Positions 8,569 to 17,794 of a stretch of DNA of 64,000 nucleotides are shown piece by piece (the stretch's first letter is position 1; every line of letters begins with the position of its first letter). This DNA comes from an uncultured Afifella sp. (GTDB taxonomy: Bacteria > Pseudomonadota > Alphaproteobacteria > Rhizobiales > Afifellaceae). The stretch covers positions 1-64,000 of the forward strand of contig CAMYKZ010000027.1 in assembly GCA_947259045.1 (NCBI GenBank), read 5' to 3'. The position numbers and the translations under genes are program-made. Under the pieces are notes generated by a model. That model had not been told where the DNA came from. It did not search any database and worked only from the letters and a program-made list of their open reading frames with translations.

Positions 8569-9648
8569 TTGCTGAAGACGCCGGAAGATCACGTCGTGAC
8601 GGATGAACGCCGCGAGGTTATGAAACAGCTTGTGCTGCCGGCCGATCATCCGCCGGTCAGGGCCGGCAAGATCGGCGTGTTGCTGGTTAATCTGGGAACC
8701 CCGGACGGCACCGGATACTGGCCGATGCGCCGCTATCTGAAGGAATTTCTCTCCGACCGCAGGGTGATCGAGGTGCCTCGCATCAAATGGTGGCTTGTCC
8801 TTAACCTTATTGTATTGACGTTCAGGCCGAAGAAGAGCGGCGCGGCCTATGATCAGATCTGGAACCGGGACAAGAATGAATCGCCGCTGCGCACCTTTAC
8901 CCGGTCGCAGGGCGAAAAACTCGCCGCCGGGATGGCGGGGCACGATAACATCATCGTCGACTGGGCGATGCGTTACGGCAATCCGCCGATCGCCGAACGG
9001 CTCGAAGGCTTGCAGAAACAGGGCTGCGAGCGAATCCTGATCTTTCCGCTCTATCCGCAATACAGCGCCTCGACGACGGCCACCGTCAACGACAAGACGT
9101 TCGACGCGCTGAAGACCATGCGTTGGCAGCCGGCGTTGCGCACGGTGCCGCCCTATCATGACGACCCGGTCTATATCGACGCGCTGGCGAACAGCATCGA
9201 AGCCCATCTTGAGACATTGGAATTCGAGCCCGAAAAGGTGCTGGCCTCGTTTCACGGCGTGCCGCAATCCTACCTGGCCAAGGGCGATCCCTATCATTGC
9301 CATTGTCAGAAGACGGCGCGCCTGCTGGACGAGCGCCTCGGCTGGCCGAAGGGTCGGCTGATGCTGACATTCCAGTCGCGTTTCGGGCCGGAGGAATGGC
9401 TGCAGCCCTACACCGACAAGACGGTGGAACAATTGGCCAGGGACGGCGTCAGAAAACTGGCCATCGTCAATCCGGGGTTTGTATCGGATTGCCTGGAAAC
9501 ACTGGAAGAGATTGCCGGTGAGGCCGGTGAGATCTTCCACGAACATGGCGGTGAGCATTTTGCGCACATCCCGTGCCTCAATGACGGGCCGTTGGGAATG
9601 AAGGTGATCCACAATATTGTGATGCGGGAGTTGCAGGGCTGGGTGTAG
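8569..9648 (+). CDS. hemH: Ferrochelatase
   Basis: This is protoporphyrin ferrochelatase, the last step of haem synthesis, inserting Fe2+ into protoporphyrin IX at the inner membrane. It has 359 residues, normal for alphaproteobacteria. Landmarks are GVLLVNLGTPD, FPLYPQYSASTTATV, the catalytic His region SFHGVPQSY, YHCHCQKTA, TFQSRFG and NPGFVSDCLETLEEI. The start is TTG at 8569: an AGGAGGA sequence ends seven bases upstream and no ATG fits the family start. A rare start codon behind a perfect ribosome site may set a modest synthesis rate. It follows the metal exporter on the same strand. Confidence 0.95.
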   Translation: MLKTPEDHVVTDERREVMKQLVLPADHPPVRAGKIGVLLVNLGTPDGTGYWPMRRYLKEFLSDRRVIEVPRIKWWLVLNLIVLTFRPKKSGAAYDQIWNRDKNESPLRTFTRSQGEKLAAGMAGHDNIIVDWAMRYGNPPIAERLEGLQKQGCERILIFPLYPQYSASTTATVNDKTFDALKTMRWQPALRTVPPYHDDPVYIDALANSIEAHLETLEFEPEKVLASFHGVPQSYLAKGDPYHCHCQKTARLLDERLGWPKGRLMLTFQSRFGPEEWLQPYTDKTVEQLARDGVRKLAIVNPGFVSDCLETLEEIAGEAGEIFHEHGGEHFAHIPCLNDGPLGMKVIHNIVMRELQGWV

Positions 9649-9670
9649 GATAGGTCCGGAGGGCTGGGTG

Positions 9671-10315
9671 ATGAACATGACAGGCCATGGTTTCCGCGCA
9701 GACCGCAATATCGGCTGGCTGATCGTCCCGATTGCCGCCATGCTCCTGCTGATGCCCTTTGTTGGTCCGGCGGCAGCCGCCACGAAAACGGCGACACCGC
9801 TGTCGGTCGCCGATAGACCGGACGCTGCCGAAAAGGCGGCCCGGCTGGACGCACTGTTCTCCAGGCTGCGGCGCGCTGGCGACTATCATTCTGCCCTGCA
9901 GTTCGAACAGCAGATCTGGAGCGAATGGCTGATCTATGACGGTGCGGACATCGACCGTCAGATGACCGATGCACGCACTGCCATGAGTGCCGGCGACCCG
10001 CTGACCGCGCTGAACATTCTCGACAGGATCGTTGTGCAGGCGCCCGATTATGCCGAAGGCTGGAACAAGCGTGCGACGGTGCTCTACATGGTCGGCCGGC
10101 ATGATGAATCGCTGCAGGATATCGACAAGGTGCTGGCTCTCGAACCACGTCATTTCGGCGCCATATCGGGCATTGCGCTGATCATGCTCGCCAAGGGCGA
10201 TAACGAAGCCGTGCTGGAGGCCGTGGATCGGGCGTTGAGCATTCATCCCAATCTTCCCGGTGCGGCACAATTGATTGAACGCGCCGGCGGATCCGGAAAC
10301 GGTCAGCCGATCTAG
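9671..10315 (+). CDS. Exported TPR-repeat protein
   Basis: The 214-residue protein has an N-terminal hydrophobic segment (about residues 14-37, ending in PAAAA) that looks like a signal peptide. After a linker come tetratricopeptide-like repeats: DPLTALNILDRIVVQAPDYA, a clear one reading EGWNKRATVLYMVGRHDESL, and HFGAISGIALIMLAKGDNEA. I chose the ATG at 9671, seven bases after GGAGGG, over the GTG just before it. It lies 22 bases after hemH and is probably co-transcribed. It is likely a periplasmic scaffold; partners are unknown. Confidence 0.75.
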   Translation: MNMTGHGFRADRNIGWLIVPIAAMLLLMPFVGPAAAATKTATPLSVADRPDAAEKAARLDALFSRLRRAGDYHSALQFEQQIWSEWLIYDGADIDRQMTDARTAMSAGDPLTALNILDRIVVQAPDYAEGWNKRATVLYMVGRHDESLQDIDKVLALEPRHFGAISGIALIMLAKGDNEAVLEAVDRALSIHPNLPGAAQLIERAGGSGNGQPI

Positions 10316-10432
10316 AGTCTGCTTGTTCGCCGGCGCTGCACGGCGAACTGCCGGTGCACGCCCCGGGTCATGTTCGGGCCTTTTGCCTTCATGAAGTTTT
10401 TGTGTCGAATTTGATCTTTGCGGAAAGCTGGA

Positions 10433-10972
10433 ATGAAAGACAATTCTGCTATCCGTTTCGATGTCATGAGCATTGATTTTCATTCAGGCCGTCTGTCGTT
10501 GGGCGAACTCAGGTTAAGTGCCCGGCACGGCGGAATCGCTGCCGCCCTGGCTGTGTTGGTGTTTGTCTGCTGGGTGGCGGCCTATGCGACCGGTCTCTTC
10601 CCCTGGATCGGCCGGGAATCCGTTACAGTGAGCAGTTTCGGCGCCGGAAAGATCAGTATCATCGGTAACCAGAAACGCTCCAATTCGATTGGGTTCAAGC
10701 AGTTCTATTACTGGCAGGGCCAGCAGGTCATGCTGAGTTATAGTGCTGACATCGAGGCCGGCGGCCTCAGAGCCTACCTGGTTCGCGGCGCCGGGCTGGA
10801 TGTGGATCCATCCGATATCGTGACGATCAGCGAGAGCGGCGTCGGCGAACTGGTTCGCACAATTCCTCAATCAGGCTTCTACAGATGGTCGATCGGGCCG
10901 ACTGTCACGCGCGGCTCGAAGGGTTACGACCTGTCATACACAGCCGCCTGGGGCGCCCGGCCCGCCCGCTGA
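10433..10972 (+). CDS. Single-TM protein of unknown function
   Basis: The protein has about 179 residues from the ATG at 10433, which has GGAAAG just upstream. One hydrophobic helix lies near residues 35-57 (ALAVLVFVCWVAAYATGLF). The rest would sit outside the membrane and reads as a beta-rich domain (QQVMLSYSADIEAGGLRAYL, TIPQSGFYRWSIGP), like small jelly-roll or Ig-like folds. I do not recognise a family. It is tail to tail with the peptide transporter operon, whose last gene ends at 10984. Confidence 0.6.
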   Translation: MKDNSAIRFDVMSIDFHSGRLSLGELRLSARHGGIAAALAVLVFVCWVAAYATGLFPWIGRESVTVSSFGAGKISIIGNQKRSNSIGFKQFYYWQGQQVMLSYSADIEAGGLRAYLVRGAGLDVDPSDIVTISESGVGELVRTIPQSGFYRWSIGPTVTRGSKGYDLSYTAAWGARPAR

Positions 10973-10983
10973 CGTGGTAAGAT

Positions 10984-11751
10984 TCATCCGGCGATTTTGA
11001 CACGCTTGTAACCGATCGAACTCTCCAGCAGATGTTTGGTATAATCATGGGTCGGCCGCATGGCGCGCATATCCTCAACCGACATGATCTCGACGATTTC
11101 GCCTTCCTGCATCACGGCGATCCGCTGGCACATATGGCTGACGACGGCCAAATCGTGCGAGACCATCAGATAGGTGAGATTTCGTTCAGAACGCAGATCC
11201 GCCAGCAGGTTGAGAATTTCCGCCTGCACCGACACGTCCAATGCCGAGGTCGGTTCGTCGAGCAGCAGGATTTCCGGCTCCGGCGCCAGGGCCCGGGCAA
11301 TTGCCACACGCTGCCTTTGCCCGCCGGAAAGCTGGTGCGGGAAGCGAAAGCGGAACGATGGCCCCAGGCCGACATCATCAAGCAATGTCAGGATACGGGC
11401 ATCGATATCGCCGAAACCCTGGAGATAGAGCGTTTCACTCAGAACCTGGTCGACCGAGTGCCGCGGGTGAAGCGAGGCATACGGGTCCTGAAACACCATC
11501 TGCACCGTCTTGTGGAACCGGTTTGAGCGGCCTTTGCCCAGGGTCTCGCCTGCCGTTTCCATATGCCCGTTCCAGGTCGGGACCAGCCCGGTCAGCGCTC
11601 GCAGGATGGTCGATTTGCCGGACCCGCTTTCGCCGACAAGCCCGAAGGATTCCCCCTTCGCGACATGGAATGTCGCGTGCCTGACGGCGTCGACACGGTC
11701 CTGGCCATGGCCGAACCAGACATTGAGACTGTCGATGGCGATCCCGCTCAT
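10984..11751 (-). CDS. Peptide-type ABC transporter ATP-binding protein (DppF/OppF-like)
   Basis: This is a nucleotide-binding subunit of a peptide/nickel-type importer, 255 residues from the ATG at 11751. Visible motifs are Walker A GESGSGKST, Q-loop QMVFQDPYASL, ABC signature LSGGQRQR, Walker B ILLLDEPTSALD and switch His in VSHDLAVV. The ATG overlaps the stop of the upstream ATPase gene by an ATGA, which decides the start. A longer frame to 11784 adds only basic residues. It is the last gene of a five-gene operon reading right to left. Confidence 0.9.
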   Translation of the reverse strand: MSGIAIDSLNVWFGHGQDRVDAVRHATFHVAKGESFGLVGESGSGKSTILRALTGLVPTWNGHMETAGETLGKGRSNRFHKTVQMVFQDPYASLHPRHSVDQVLSETLYLQGFGDIDARILTLLDDVGLGPSFRFRFPHQLSGGQRQRVAIARALAPEPEILLLDEPTSALDVSVQAEILNLLADLRSERNLTYLMVSHDLAVVSHMCQRIAVMQEGEIVEIMSVEDMRAMRPTHDYTKHLLESSIGYKRVKIAG

Positions 11752-12602
11752 GCATCGCCCCTGACGCTTGGCGCGTCGCGCCACGCCGGATCGCGCTGCA
11801 GGACCTCAAGCCGGTCGCGCGGCTGTTCGATGCGCGGCAGGGAATTGAGCAGGCCCCTGGTATAGGGATGTTGCGCTTCGTGCAGCCTGTCGGCGGCGCA
11901 GGTCTCCACGATGCGCCCGGCATACATGATCAGGACGCGGTCGCAAAACGCCGACACAAGGTTCAGGTCGTGGCTGATGAAGATCAGCCCCATGCCGCGC
12001 TCCAGCACCAGCCGGTCCATGATCGACAGAACCTGCGTCTGCACCGAAACGTCGAGCGCCGAGGTCGGTTCGTCGGCAATCAGGATCTTCGGATCGGGGA
12101 TCAGCATCATGGCGATCATGATGCGCTGGCCCATGCCGCCGGACATTTCATGCGGGTAGGCGCGGAAGACCCGTTCCGGATCGCGGATCGAGACCGCTTC
12201 AAGCATCTCCAGGGCCTTTTGCCTTGTCTCCGCCCTGGTGGCGCTGGCGTGAAGCGAATAGGCTTCCATGATCTGTTCGCCTACCGACATGACCGGGTTC
12301 AGCGAAAATTTCGGATCCTGCATCACCATCGATATGCGCTGCCCGCGGACGGAGCGCATCTCCCGTTCGCTCATCGCCAGGATGTCATCGCCTTCAACGG
12401 CGATGCGGTCGGCGGTGACCTCGCCCGGTTTGCGGATCAGCCGCAGAATGGCCCGGCCGGTCATCGACTTGCCGGAGCCGGATTCGCCGACGATGCCGAG
12501 ACGTTCCTGGCCAAGCGAAAACGAAATGCCGCGCACCGCTTCGAACCGTCCGGTGCGGGTCGGAAACGTTACCTGGAGATTTTCGACGTCGAGAAAGTTC
12601 AC
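11748..12602 (-). CDS. Peptide-type ABC transporter ATP-binding protein (DppD/OppD-like)
   Basis: This is the second ATPase of the importer, 284 residues. It shows Walker A GESGSGKSM, ABC signature MSGGMGQR, Walker B ILIADEPTSALD and switch His in ISHDLNL. The C-terminal part, with PYTRGLLNSLPRIEQPRDRL, is the usual oligopeptide-transporter C-terminal domain, but it lacks the Cys-rich iron-sulfur cluster motif found in some DppD proteins. The start overlaps the end of the permease gene by four bases, indicating translational coupling. Confidence 0.9.
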   Translation of the reverse strand: MNFLDVENLQVTFPTRTGRFEAVRGISFSLGQERLGIVGESGSGKSMTGRAILRLIRKPGEVTADRIAVEGDDILAMSEREMRSVRGQRISMVMQDPKFSLNPVMSVGEQIMEAYSLHASATRAETRQKALEMLEAVSIRDPERVFRAYPHEMSGGMGQRIMIAMMLIPDPKILIADEPTSALDVSVQTQVLSIMDRLVLERGMGLIFISHDLNLVSAFCDRVLIMYAGRIVETCAADRLHEAQHPYTRGLLNSLPRIEQPRDRLEVLQRDPAWRDAPSVRGDA

Positions 12603-13570
12603 TGGCCGCCATCCTTGGGATCAAGCACGTCACGCAAGCCGTCGCCGAGCAGGTTGAACGCCAGGCTGACGGTGAAGATCGCCAGACCGGGCACAGTGGC
12701 GACCCACCAGTGATCGAGAATGAATTTGCGGCCCTCCGAAATCATCGCGCCCCATTCCGGCGATGGCGGCTGAGCGCCAAGGCCGAGGAAACCGAGACCG
12801 GCGGCGGCCAGGATAATGCCCGCCATGTCGAGCGTGACGCGGACGATGAGCGAGGAAATACACAGCGGCCATATATGCTTGGTGATGATGCGCAACGGTC
12901 GGGCGCCCTGCAGTTTCACGGCACTGATATAATCCGATCTTCGGATGGTCAGTGTCTCGGCGCGGGCAATGCGGGCATAGGGCGGCCAGGCGGTCAGTGA
13001 AATGGCGATGATGGCGTTCTCGATGCCGGCGCCCAGTGCGGCGACAAAAGCCAGCGCCAGAACCAGACGCGGGAAAGCGAGGAAAATATCCGTAATCCGC
13101 ATCAGGATCGTATCCGCCCAGCCGCCGACATATCCGGCGACCGTGCCGACGAACAGGCCGACAATGGGCGCAAGCAGCGCAACGAGCGTGACGATATAAA
13201 GGGTTATGCGCGAACCGTAGATTATCCGGCTGAGAAGATCGCGGCCAAGCGAATCCGTGCCGAGCAGATGGCCTTCGGCACCAAGCGGCTGCAGCCGGTT
13301 GCCAAGATCCTGGGCGAACGGGTCGTGCGGGGCGAGCAACGGTGCAAATATCGCCACCAGAACGAGAAAGACCAAAATATAGAGACCGAACATCGCCATC
13401 GGGTTGGCCCGGAAGGACAGCCAGCCGTGATAGAGCGACGCGATGCGGGCATGGCGGCGCGAGGTCGGCGTATCGGTCGTCAGCCAGGCGCGCCAGCTTT
13501 GTGCAGCCGTTGCCGGGGCAGGCGCAGGGGCAGGTTCCGGGCCATGTCCCGGGGTGACGGTTTCGGTCAT
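12599..13570 (-). CDS. Peptide-type ABC transporter permease (DppC/OppC-like)
   Basis: This 323-residue inner-membrane permease has the N-terminal soluble tail and first helix typical of DppC (FRANPMAMFGLYILVFLVLVA). The signature HPLGTDSLGRD-like region reads HLLGTDSLGRDLLSR, and the EAA loop lies near ARAETLTIRRSDYISAVKLQGA. The first 40 residues are Pro/Ala-rich. It overlaps the preceding permease by four bases and pairs with it to form the channel. Confidence 0.9.
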   Translation of the reverse strand: MTETVTPGHGPEPAPAPAPATAAQSWRAWLTTDTPTSRRHARIASLYHGWLSFRANPMAMFGLYILVFLVLVAIFAPLLAPHDPFAQDLGNRLQPLGAEGHLLGTDSLGRDLLSRIIYGSRITLYIVTLVALLAPIVGLFVGTVAGYVGGWADTILMRITDIFLAFPRLVLALAFVAALGAGIENAIIAISLTAWPPYARIARAETLTIRRSDYISAVKLQGARPLRIITKHIWPLCISSLIVRVTLDMAGIILAAAGLGFLGLGAQPPSPEWGAMISEGRKFILDHWWVATVPGLAIFTVSLAFNLLGDGLRDVLDPKDGGQ

Positions 13571-14625
13571 TTTGCCCTCGGATCGAAGAATTTGTAGAGC
13601 AGGTCGGAAAAGATGTTGAGGCAGACAAACACCAGGCCGACGACGACCGTGCCGCCCATCACCGCATTCATGTCAGCCGACAGCAGTGCCGTGGTGATGT
13701 AGGAGCCGATGCCCGGCCAGGAAAAGATGATCTCTGTCAGAACGGAACCTTCCAGCAGCCCGGCATAGGAGAGCGCGATGACCGTGATCAGCTGGACCTT
13801 GATGTTGCCAAAGGCGTGGCGCCAGATGACAGCGCGTTCCGACAGGCCCTTGACGCGTGCCGTGGTGATATATTCGGCGCTCAATTGTTCCAGCATGAAC
13901 GAGCGCGTCATGCGGCTGATATAGGCCAGGCTGTAATAGCCGAGCAGCGAGGCCGGCAGGATGATGTGGCTGACAGCATTCCAGAAGACATCCCAGTTTC
14001 CATCGAGAATGCTGTCGACGAGGATCAGGCCCGTGACCGTTGGAACGATGTCGACATAGAAAATGCCGACCCGGCCCGGCCCGCCGACCCAGCCGAGAAT
14101 ACCGTAAAACACCAGCAACCCGACAAGACCGAGCCAGAAAATTGGCATCGAATAACCGACAAGCGCCAGGACACGGGCAATCTGGTCAATGATGCTGCCG
14201 CGGTTGACGGCGGCGACGATGCCGAGCGGGACGCCGATGACGACGCCGATCAAAGTGCCGAGCGTGGCCAGCTCAAGCGTTGCCGGAAAGACCCGGACAA
14301 TATCCTGGGAGACCGGCCTGCCGTTCAGCAGCGACATTCCGAAATCGCCGCGGATCACATCCCAGATATAATAGAGAAACTGCACGACGATCGGCTTGTC
14401 GAGCCCCATCGCAATGTAGGTCGCGTCATAACTTTCCTTCGTCGCCCGTTCGCCGAGCACTGCAATCACAGGGTCGATCGGCATGACCCGTCCGATCAGG
14501 AACGTGACGAAGAGAAGCCCGAGCATGGTGACTGCGATGGTGCCCAAGGTCCGGGCAGTCTTGATCGCAACGGCAAGAAAGGGCGGCCGCTGCCGCCCTT
14601 TCCCATTGTCGAATGTCACGGCCAT
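13567..14625 (-). CDS. Peptide-type ABC transporter permease (DppB/OppB-like)
   Basis: The 352-residue permease starts with a basic segment followed by a first helix (TLGTIAVTMLGLLFVTFLIGR). It has the DppB wording GDFGMSLLNGRPV and the EAA-type loop YITTARVKGLSERAVIWRHA. It begins 12 bases after the substrate-binding-protein gene. Its first 15 codons contain a strong hairpin, listed separately. The substrate may be a peptide, opine or nickel complex, and cannot be decided from the permease. Confidence 0.9.
   Translation of the reverse strand: MAVTFDNGKGRQRPPFLAVAIKTARTLGTIAVTMLGLLFVTFLIGRVMPIDPVIAVLGERATKESYDATYIAMGLDKPIVVQFLYYIWDVIRGDFGMSLLNGRPVSQDIVRVFPATLELATLGTLIGVVIGVPLGIVAAVNRGSIIDQIARVLALVGYSMPIFWLGLVGLLVFYGILGWVGGPGRVGIFYVDIVPTVTGLILVDSILDGNWDVFWNAVSHIILPASLLGYYSLAYISRMTRSFMLEQLSAEYITTARVKGLSERAVIWRHAFGNIKVQLITVIALSYAGLLEGSVLTEIIFSWPGIGSYITTALLSADMNAVMGGTVVVGLVFVCLNIFSDLLYKFFDPRAK
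14577..14602 (-). promoter_or_regulatory. Strong hairpin at the start of the dppB-like gene
   Basis: Two 11-base arms (14577-14587 and 14592-14602, GAAAGGGCGGC and its complement) with a four-base loop lie within the first codons of the permease, just after the end of the solute-binding-protein gene. No T run follows, so it is not a simple terminator. Such hairpins often stabilise the upstream mRNA segment so that the binding protein is made in excess; that role is inference here. Confidence 0.5.
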
Positions 14626-14637
14626 CTGAACGGCCGC

Positions 14638-16239
14638 TTACTTCGTGACGGGCCAGTACGCCACTGCTGTGATGGCGCCGCCCAGGTTCAGGTTCTTGAC
14701 GTTCTCCCTGAGGCCGATCTGTTCGATCTTCTGGAACATGATCGCGAAGGGCGCCCTCATCTGGAACTCGCGCTGAATGTCCTCATACATCTTCTTGCGC
14801 ACGTCCCGGTCGCCCTCAACTACGGCCGCCAGCGTTTTCTCCGTCAGATCGCCCGGATCCCAGGCATTGCGGTAGGCGAGCAGGCCGGTTGCCTTGGCTT
14901 CGTCGGAATTGTCCGGGTTGTAGGCAAAGGTGCCGGCGTTGGTCTGCGGATCGGGATAATCCGGACCCCATGCGCCGACATACATGTCAAGCTCGCGGGC
15001 CCGGTAGCGGGTGAGGATCTGCTTGCCGGTGCCGATGGTGATGTTGAGCGTGACGCCGGCCTGGGCAAAGGTGTTCTGCAGCGATTGGGCGATTTCAATG
15101 CGCTCCTGCGCTTCGCGCACACCAGCCTCGATTTCCAGGTTCTCAACGCCGGCTTCCTTCAGCAGCGCCTTGGCCTTTTCGATATTCAGGCTGAACGGCT
15201 TGTCGTCGATCGCTCCCAGATAGGTTCTGGGAAGAAACGCCTGATGGATTGTCCACTGGCCTTTCAGGAAACTGTTCTGCATGCCTTCGTAGTCGATCAG
15301 GTATTTCAGCGCTTCCACGACTTTCGGCTTCGACAGCTGAGGATGTTTCTGGTTGAACGAAATATACATCAGCCGGCCGCGCAATTCGCTGCCGATCGCG
15401 ACATTGTCCACCTTGGAAACACCGGCAACATCTTCCGGGTTCAGGTTGCGGGCAACGTCAACATCGCCTTTTTCCAGCAGCAATCGCTGAGTGGCGCTTT
15501 CCTGAATGTGGCGCACGATGACGCGCTTCATCGCCGGCTCACCCTTGTAAAAATCCGGGTTCGCTTCCAGCGTCACCGATTCAACCGGCTTCCAGCTGAC
15601 GACCTTGTAGGCTCCGGAGCCGGCTGAATTCGTTTTCAGCCAGAGATTGCCCAGATCGCCGTCGGCCTCGTTCGCCATGACCGTCTTCTTGTCGACGATG
15701 CCGCCGATTGTCGATGTGAGGCAGTTGAGCACGAAGGACGTGGCGTATTTCTTGTCCGTGGTTATTTTCAGCGTGTTGCCTTCGGCGACAATCGTTTCGC
15801 CGACATTGTCGGCAGTAAATCCGAATTGGGTGAGGATAAAGGACGGCGTCTTGTTGAGGATCACCGCCCGGCGCAGGGAAAATTCGGCATCTTCGGCAGT
15901 CACTGGATTACCGGAATGGAATTTCACGCCTTCGCGCATGGTAAAGGTGATTGTCTTGCCGTCTTCGGAGACGTCCCAGCTTGCCGCCAGATCCGGCTCG
16001 TAACCGGCGTCGAGATTAAGCGGATCGAAATTGGCCAGCCTGCCATAAACGTTGCGGCTGACGTCGCTGCCGGCGAATTCAAACGATTCCGCCGGATCGA
16101 GGGTTGTTATATCGTCAATCCGGTTGGCAATCACCAGCATGTTGGCCGGCGTTTCGGCGATTGCCGGCATCACCGGCATGGCAACCGCTGCCGCCAGGGT
16201 CAGCATCGCCCCGGTCATCAAATGTCTCATTGGCTTCAT
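14638..16239 (-). CDS. Peptide-type ABC transporter substrate-binding protein (family 5)
   Basis: The 533-residue periplasmic protein has a signal peptide of about 28 residues ending in MPAIA. The family-5 extracellular solute-binding fold is seen in DDITTLDPAESFEFAGSDV, the region TFTMREGVKFHSGNPVTAED and the C-terminal GAWGPDYPDPQTNAGTFAYN. This last motif is typical of peptide- and glycoside-binding members. It is the first gene of the operon, so the promoter must lie in 16240-16808. The ligand is unknown. Confidence 0.9.
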   Translation of the reverse strand: MKPMRHLMTGAMLTLAAAVAMPVMPAIAETPANMLVIANRIDDITTLDPAESFEFAGSDVSRNVYGRLANFDPLNLDAGYEPDLAASWDVSEDGKTITFTMREGVKFHSGNPVTAEDAEFSLRRAVILNKTPSFILTQFGFTADNVGETIVAEGNTLKITTDKKYATSFVLNCLTSTIGGIVDKKTVMANEADGDLGNLWLKTNSAGSGAYKVVSWKPVESVTLEANPDFYKGEPAMKRVIVRHIQESATQRLLLEKGDVDVARNLNPEDVAGVSKVDNVAIGSELRGRLMYISFNQKHPQLSKPKVVEALKYLIDYEGMQNSFLKGQWTIHQAFLPRTYLGAIDDKPFSLNIEKAKALLKEAGVENLEIEAGVREAQERIEIAQSLQNTFAQAGVTLNITIGTGKQILTRYRARELDMYVGAWGPDYPDPQTNAGTFAYNPDNSDEAKATGLLAYRNAWDPGDLTEKTLAAVVEGDRDVRKKMYEDIQREFQMRAPFAIMFQKIEQIGLRENVKNLNLGGAITAVAYWPVTK

Positions 16240-16808
16240 GTCGTCTACTCCTACCTGTTTATCTACAGATCCCGATTTGTGAGCCGCGCATAACGGCTTG
16301 CGCCTGCTTCATAATTCGCCGGAAATGTCCGTGCCGGCACAGGAAAAATGCTGCCACAAACGGGACCGCGTGCGACTGCCGGATAAAAAACATCAGGAAT
16401 CTTTTCAACCACCCCTGAAACCATACCCGTCAAATCCCGATCGAAAGCCTACGCGATGTTCTGCCGCAATAGCAATGAGGCATGGACGGCTGCGATCTGT
16501 GAAATTCGCGGTGAGGGCAGCGCAAGAACCGGCTGTTAAATGATTTGCAATTTGCGCCTGATAACCCGACGACAGGCGGGAGTTTTGCGGGGGCTCATCC
16601 CATAGCGCATACGAACCACGGGAATGCGGGCGAAACGGGCCGGTTTGATGTATGATACGCGCAGTGATTCTCCGTTTGCCATCCGTTTTCATGTCAATTT
16701 CGTGTCAATCGCCTTTAGATTCGTTAAGCTTATCGTATCGATTGTTCTTGTATATCGATCAAAAGATCACCACATATCACATTGTACATCAGTTTTAGGG
16801 GGTTATTC
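16240..16808. other. Divergent intergenic region, no gene seen
   Basis: These 569 bases separate the peptide-transporter operon (minus) from the SPFH gene (plus). I see no convincing reading frame. The last 120 bases are clearly AT-rich compared with the surroundings and contain two close TGTCAAT-type direct repeats near 16691 and 16703, so promoters for the plus-strand gene probably lie there. AGGGGG at 16797-16802 is the ribosome-binding site of the next gene. Confidence 0.6.
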
Positions 16809-17792
16809 ATGGCCGAGTTAGGAATAGTTGGAATAATATTTGCGGTTCTTGCTGTGATTGTTGTGTTTTCAGCAGTCAAGACAATTCCGCAGGGTTACAA
16901 TTATACAATCGAACGCTTTGGGCGCTATACGAGAACCTTGGCTCCCGGGCTTCAATTCATCTACCCGTTCATTGACCGCGTCGGCGCCAAAATGAACATG
17001 ATGGAGACGGTCCTTGATGTGCCGAGCCAGGAAGTCATCACCCGCGACAACGCGACGGTGACCGCCAATGGCGTCACATTTTACCAGGTACTCGATGCAG
17101 CTCGGGCGGCCTATGAGGTCAATTTTCTGGAAAACGCTATTCTCAATCTGACCATGACCAATATCCGCTCCGTCATGGGCTCCATGGATCTCGATCAGTT
17201 GCTGTCGAACCGCGACGAGATCAACGACAAGCTGTTGCGTGTCGTCGATGCTGCCGCCTCGCCGTGGGGCGTCAAGATCACCCGCATCGAGATCAAGGAT
17301 ATCGACCCGCCACGCAACCTGATCGATTCCATGGCCCGGCAGATGATGGCGGAACGTGAAAAGCGCGCCAACATTCTCGAAGCCCAGGGGCATCGGGAAT
17401 CGGCCATTCTCAAGGCTGAGGGCGAAAAGCAGTCGCAGATCCTGGAAGCGGAAGGCCGCCGCGAGGCGGCATTCCGTGACGCCGAAGCGCGCGAACGCGA
17501 AGCCGAGGCGGAAGCCAAGGCCACCGCATCCGTCAGTGCCGCGATTGCGGAAGGCGATGTCCAGGCGATCAACTATTTTGTCGCTCAGGAATATGTCGGT
17601 GCACTGAAGGCCTTTGCCACTTCGCCAAACCAGAAAACCTTCCTGATGCCTGTCGAGGCGACCGGTGTTCTTGGTGCGCTCGGCGGCATCGGTGAAATTG
17701 CCCGCGAGGCGTTCGGCAAAGATGGCGGATCGACGCAGGGACGTAGCAGTTCCGGCCGCGTTCCGGTGACCGGCCCGGGTAACGGAGAATGA
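16809..17792 (+). CDS. SPFH/Band 7 membrane protein (QmcA/stomatin-like)
   Basis: The 327-residue protein has one N-terminal membrane helix (about residues 4-24), an SPFH domain beginning IPQGYNYTIERFGRYTRTL, and a long Ala/Glu-rich coiled coil around residues 175-250 (repeats of KAEGEKQSQILEAEGRREA). This is the architecture of QmcA/YbbK and slipin proteins, which oligomerise at the membrane and organise microdomains. The Gly/Ser-rich tail is probably disordered. It forms a pair with the NfeD-type gene that follows directly, the common bacterial arrangement. Confidence 0.9.
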   Translation: MAELGIVGIIFAVLAVIVVFSAVKTIPQGYNYTIERFGRYTRTLAPGLQFIYPFIDRVGAKMNMMETVLDVPSQEVITRDNATVTANGVTFYQVLDAARAAYEVNFLENAILNLTMTNIRSVMGSMDLDQLLSNRDEINDKLLRVVDAAASPWGVKITRIEIKDIDPPRNLIDSMARQMMAEREKRANILEAQGHRESAILKAEGEKQSQILEAEGRREAAFRDAEAREREAEAEAKATASVSAAIAEGDVQAINYFVAQEYVGALKAFATSPNQKTFLMPVEATGVLGALGGIGEIAREAFGKDGGSTQGRSSSGRVPVTGPGNGE

Positions 17793-17794
17793 TG

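Noticed and set aside
13816-15627. A 603-codon plus-strand open frame across the permease and binding-protein genes
   Set aside because: It is antisense to two well-recognised transporter genes, with composition typical of a shadow frame.
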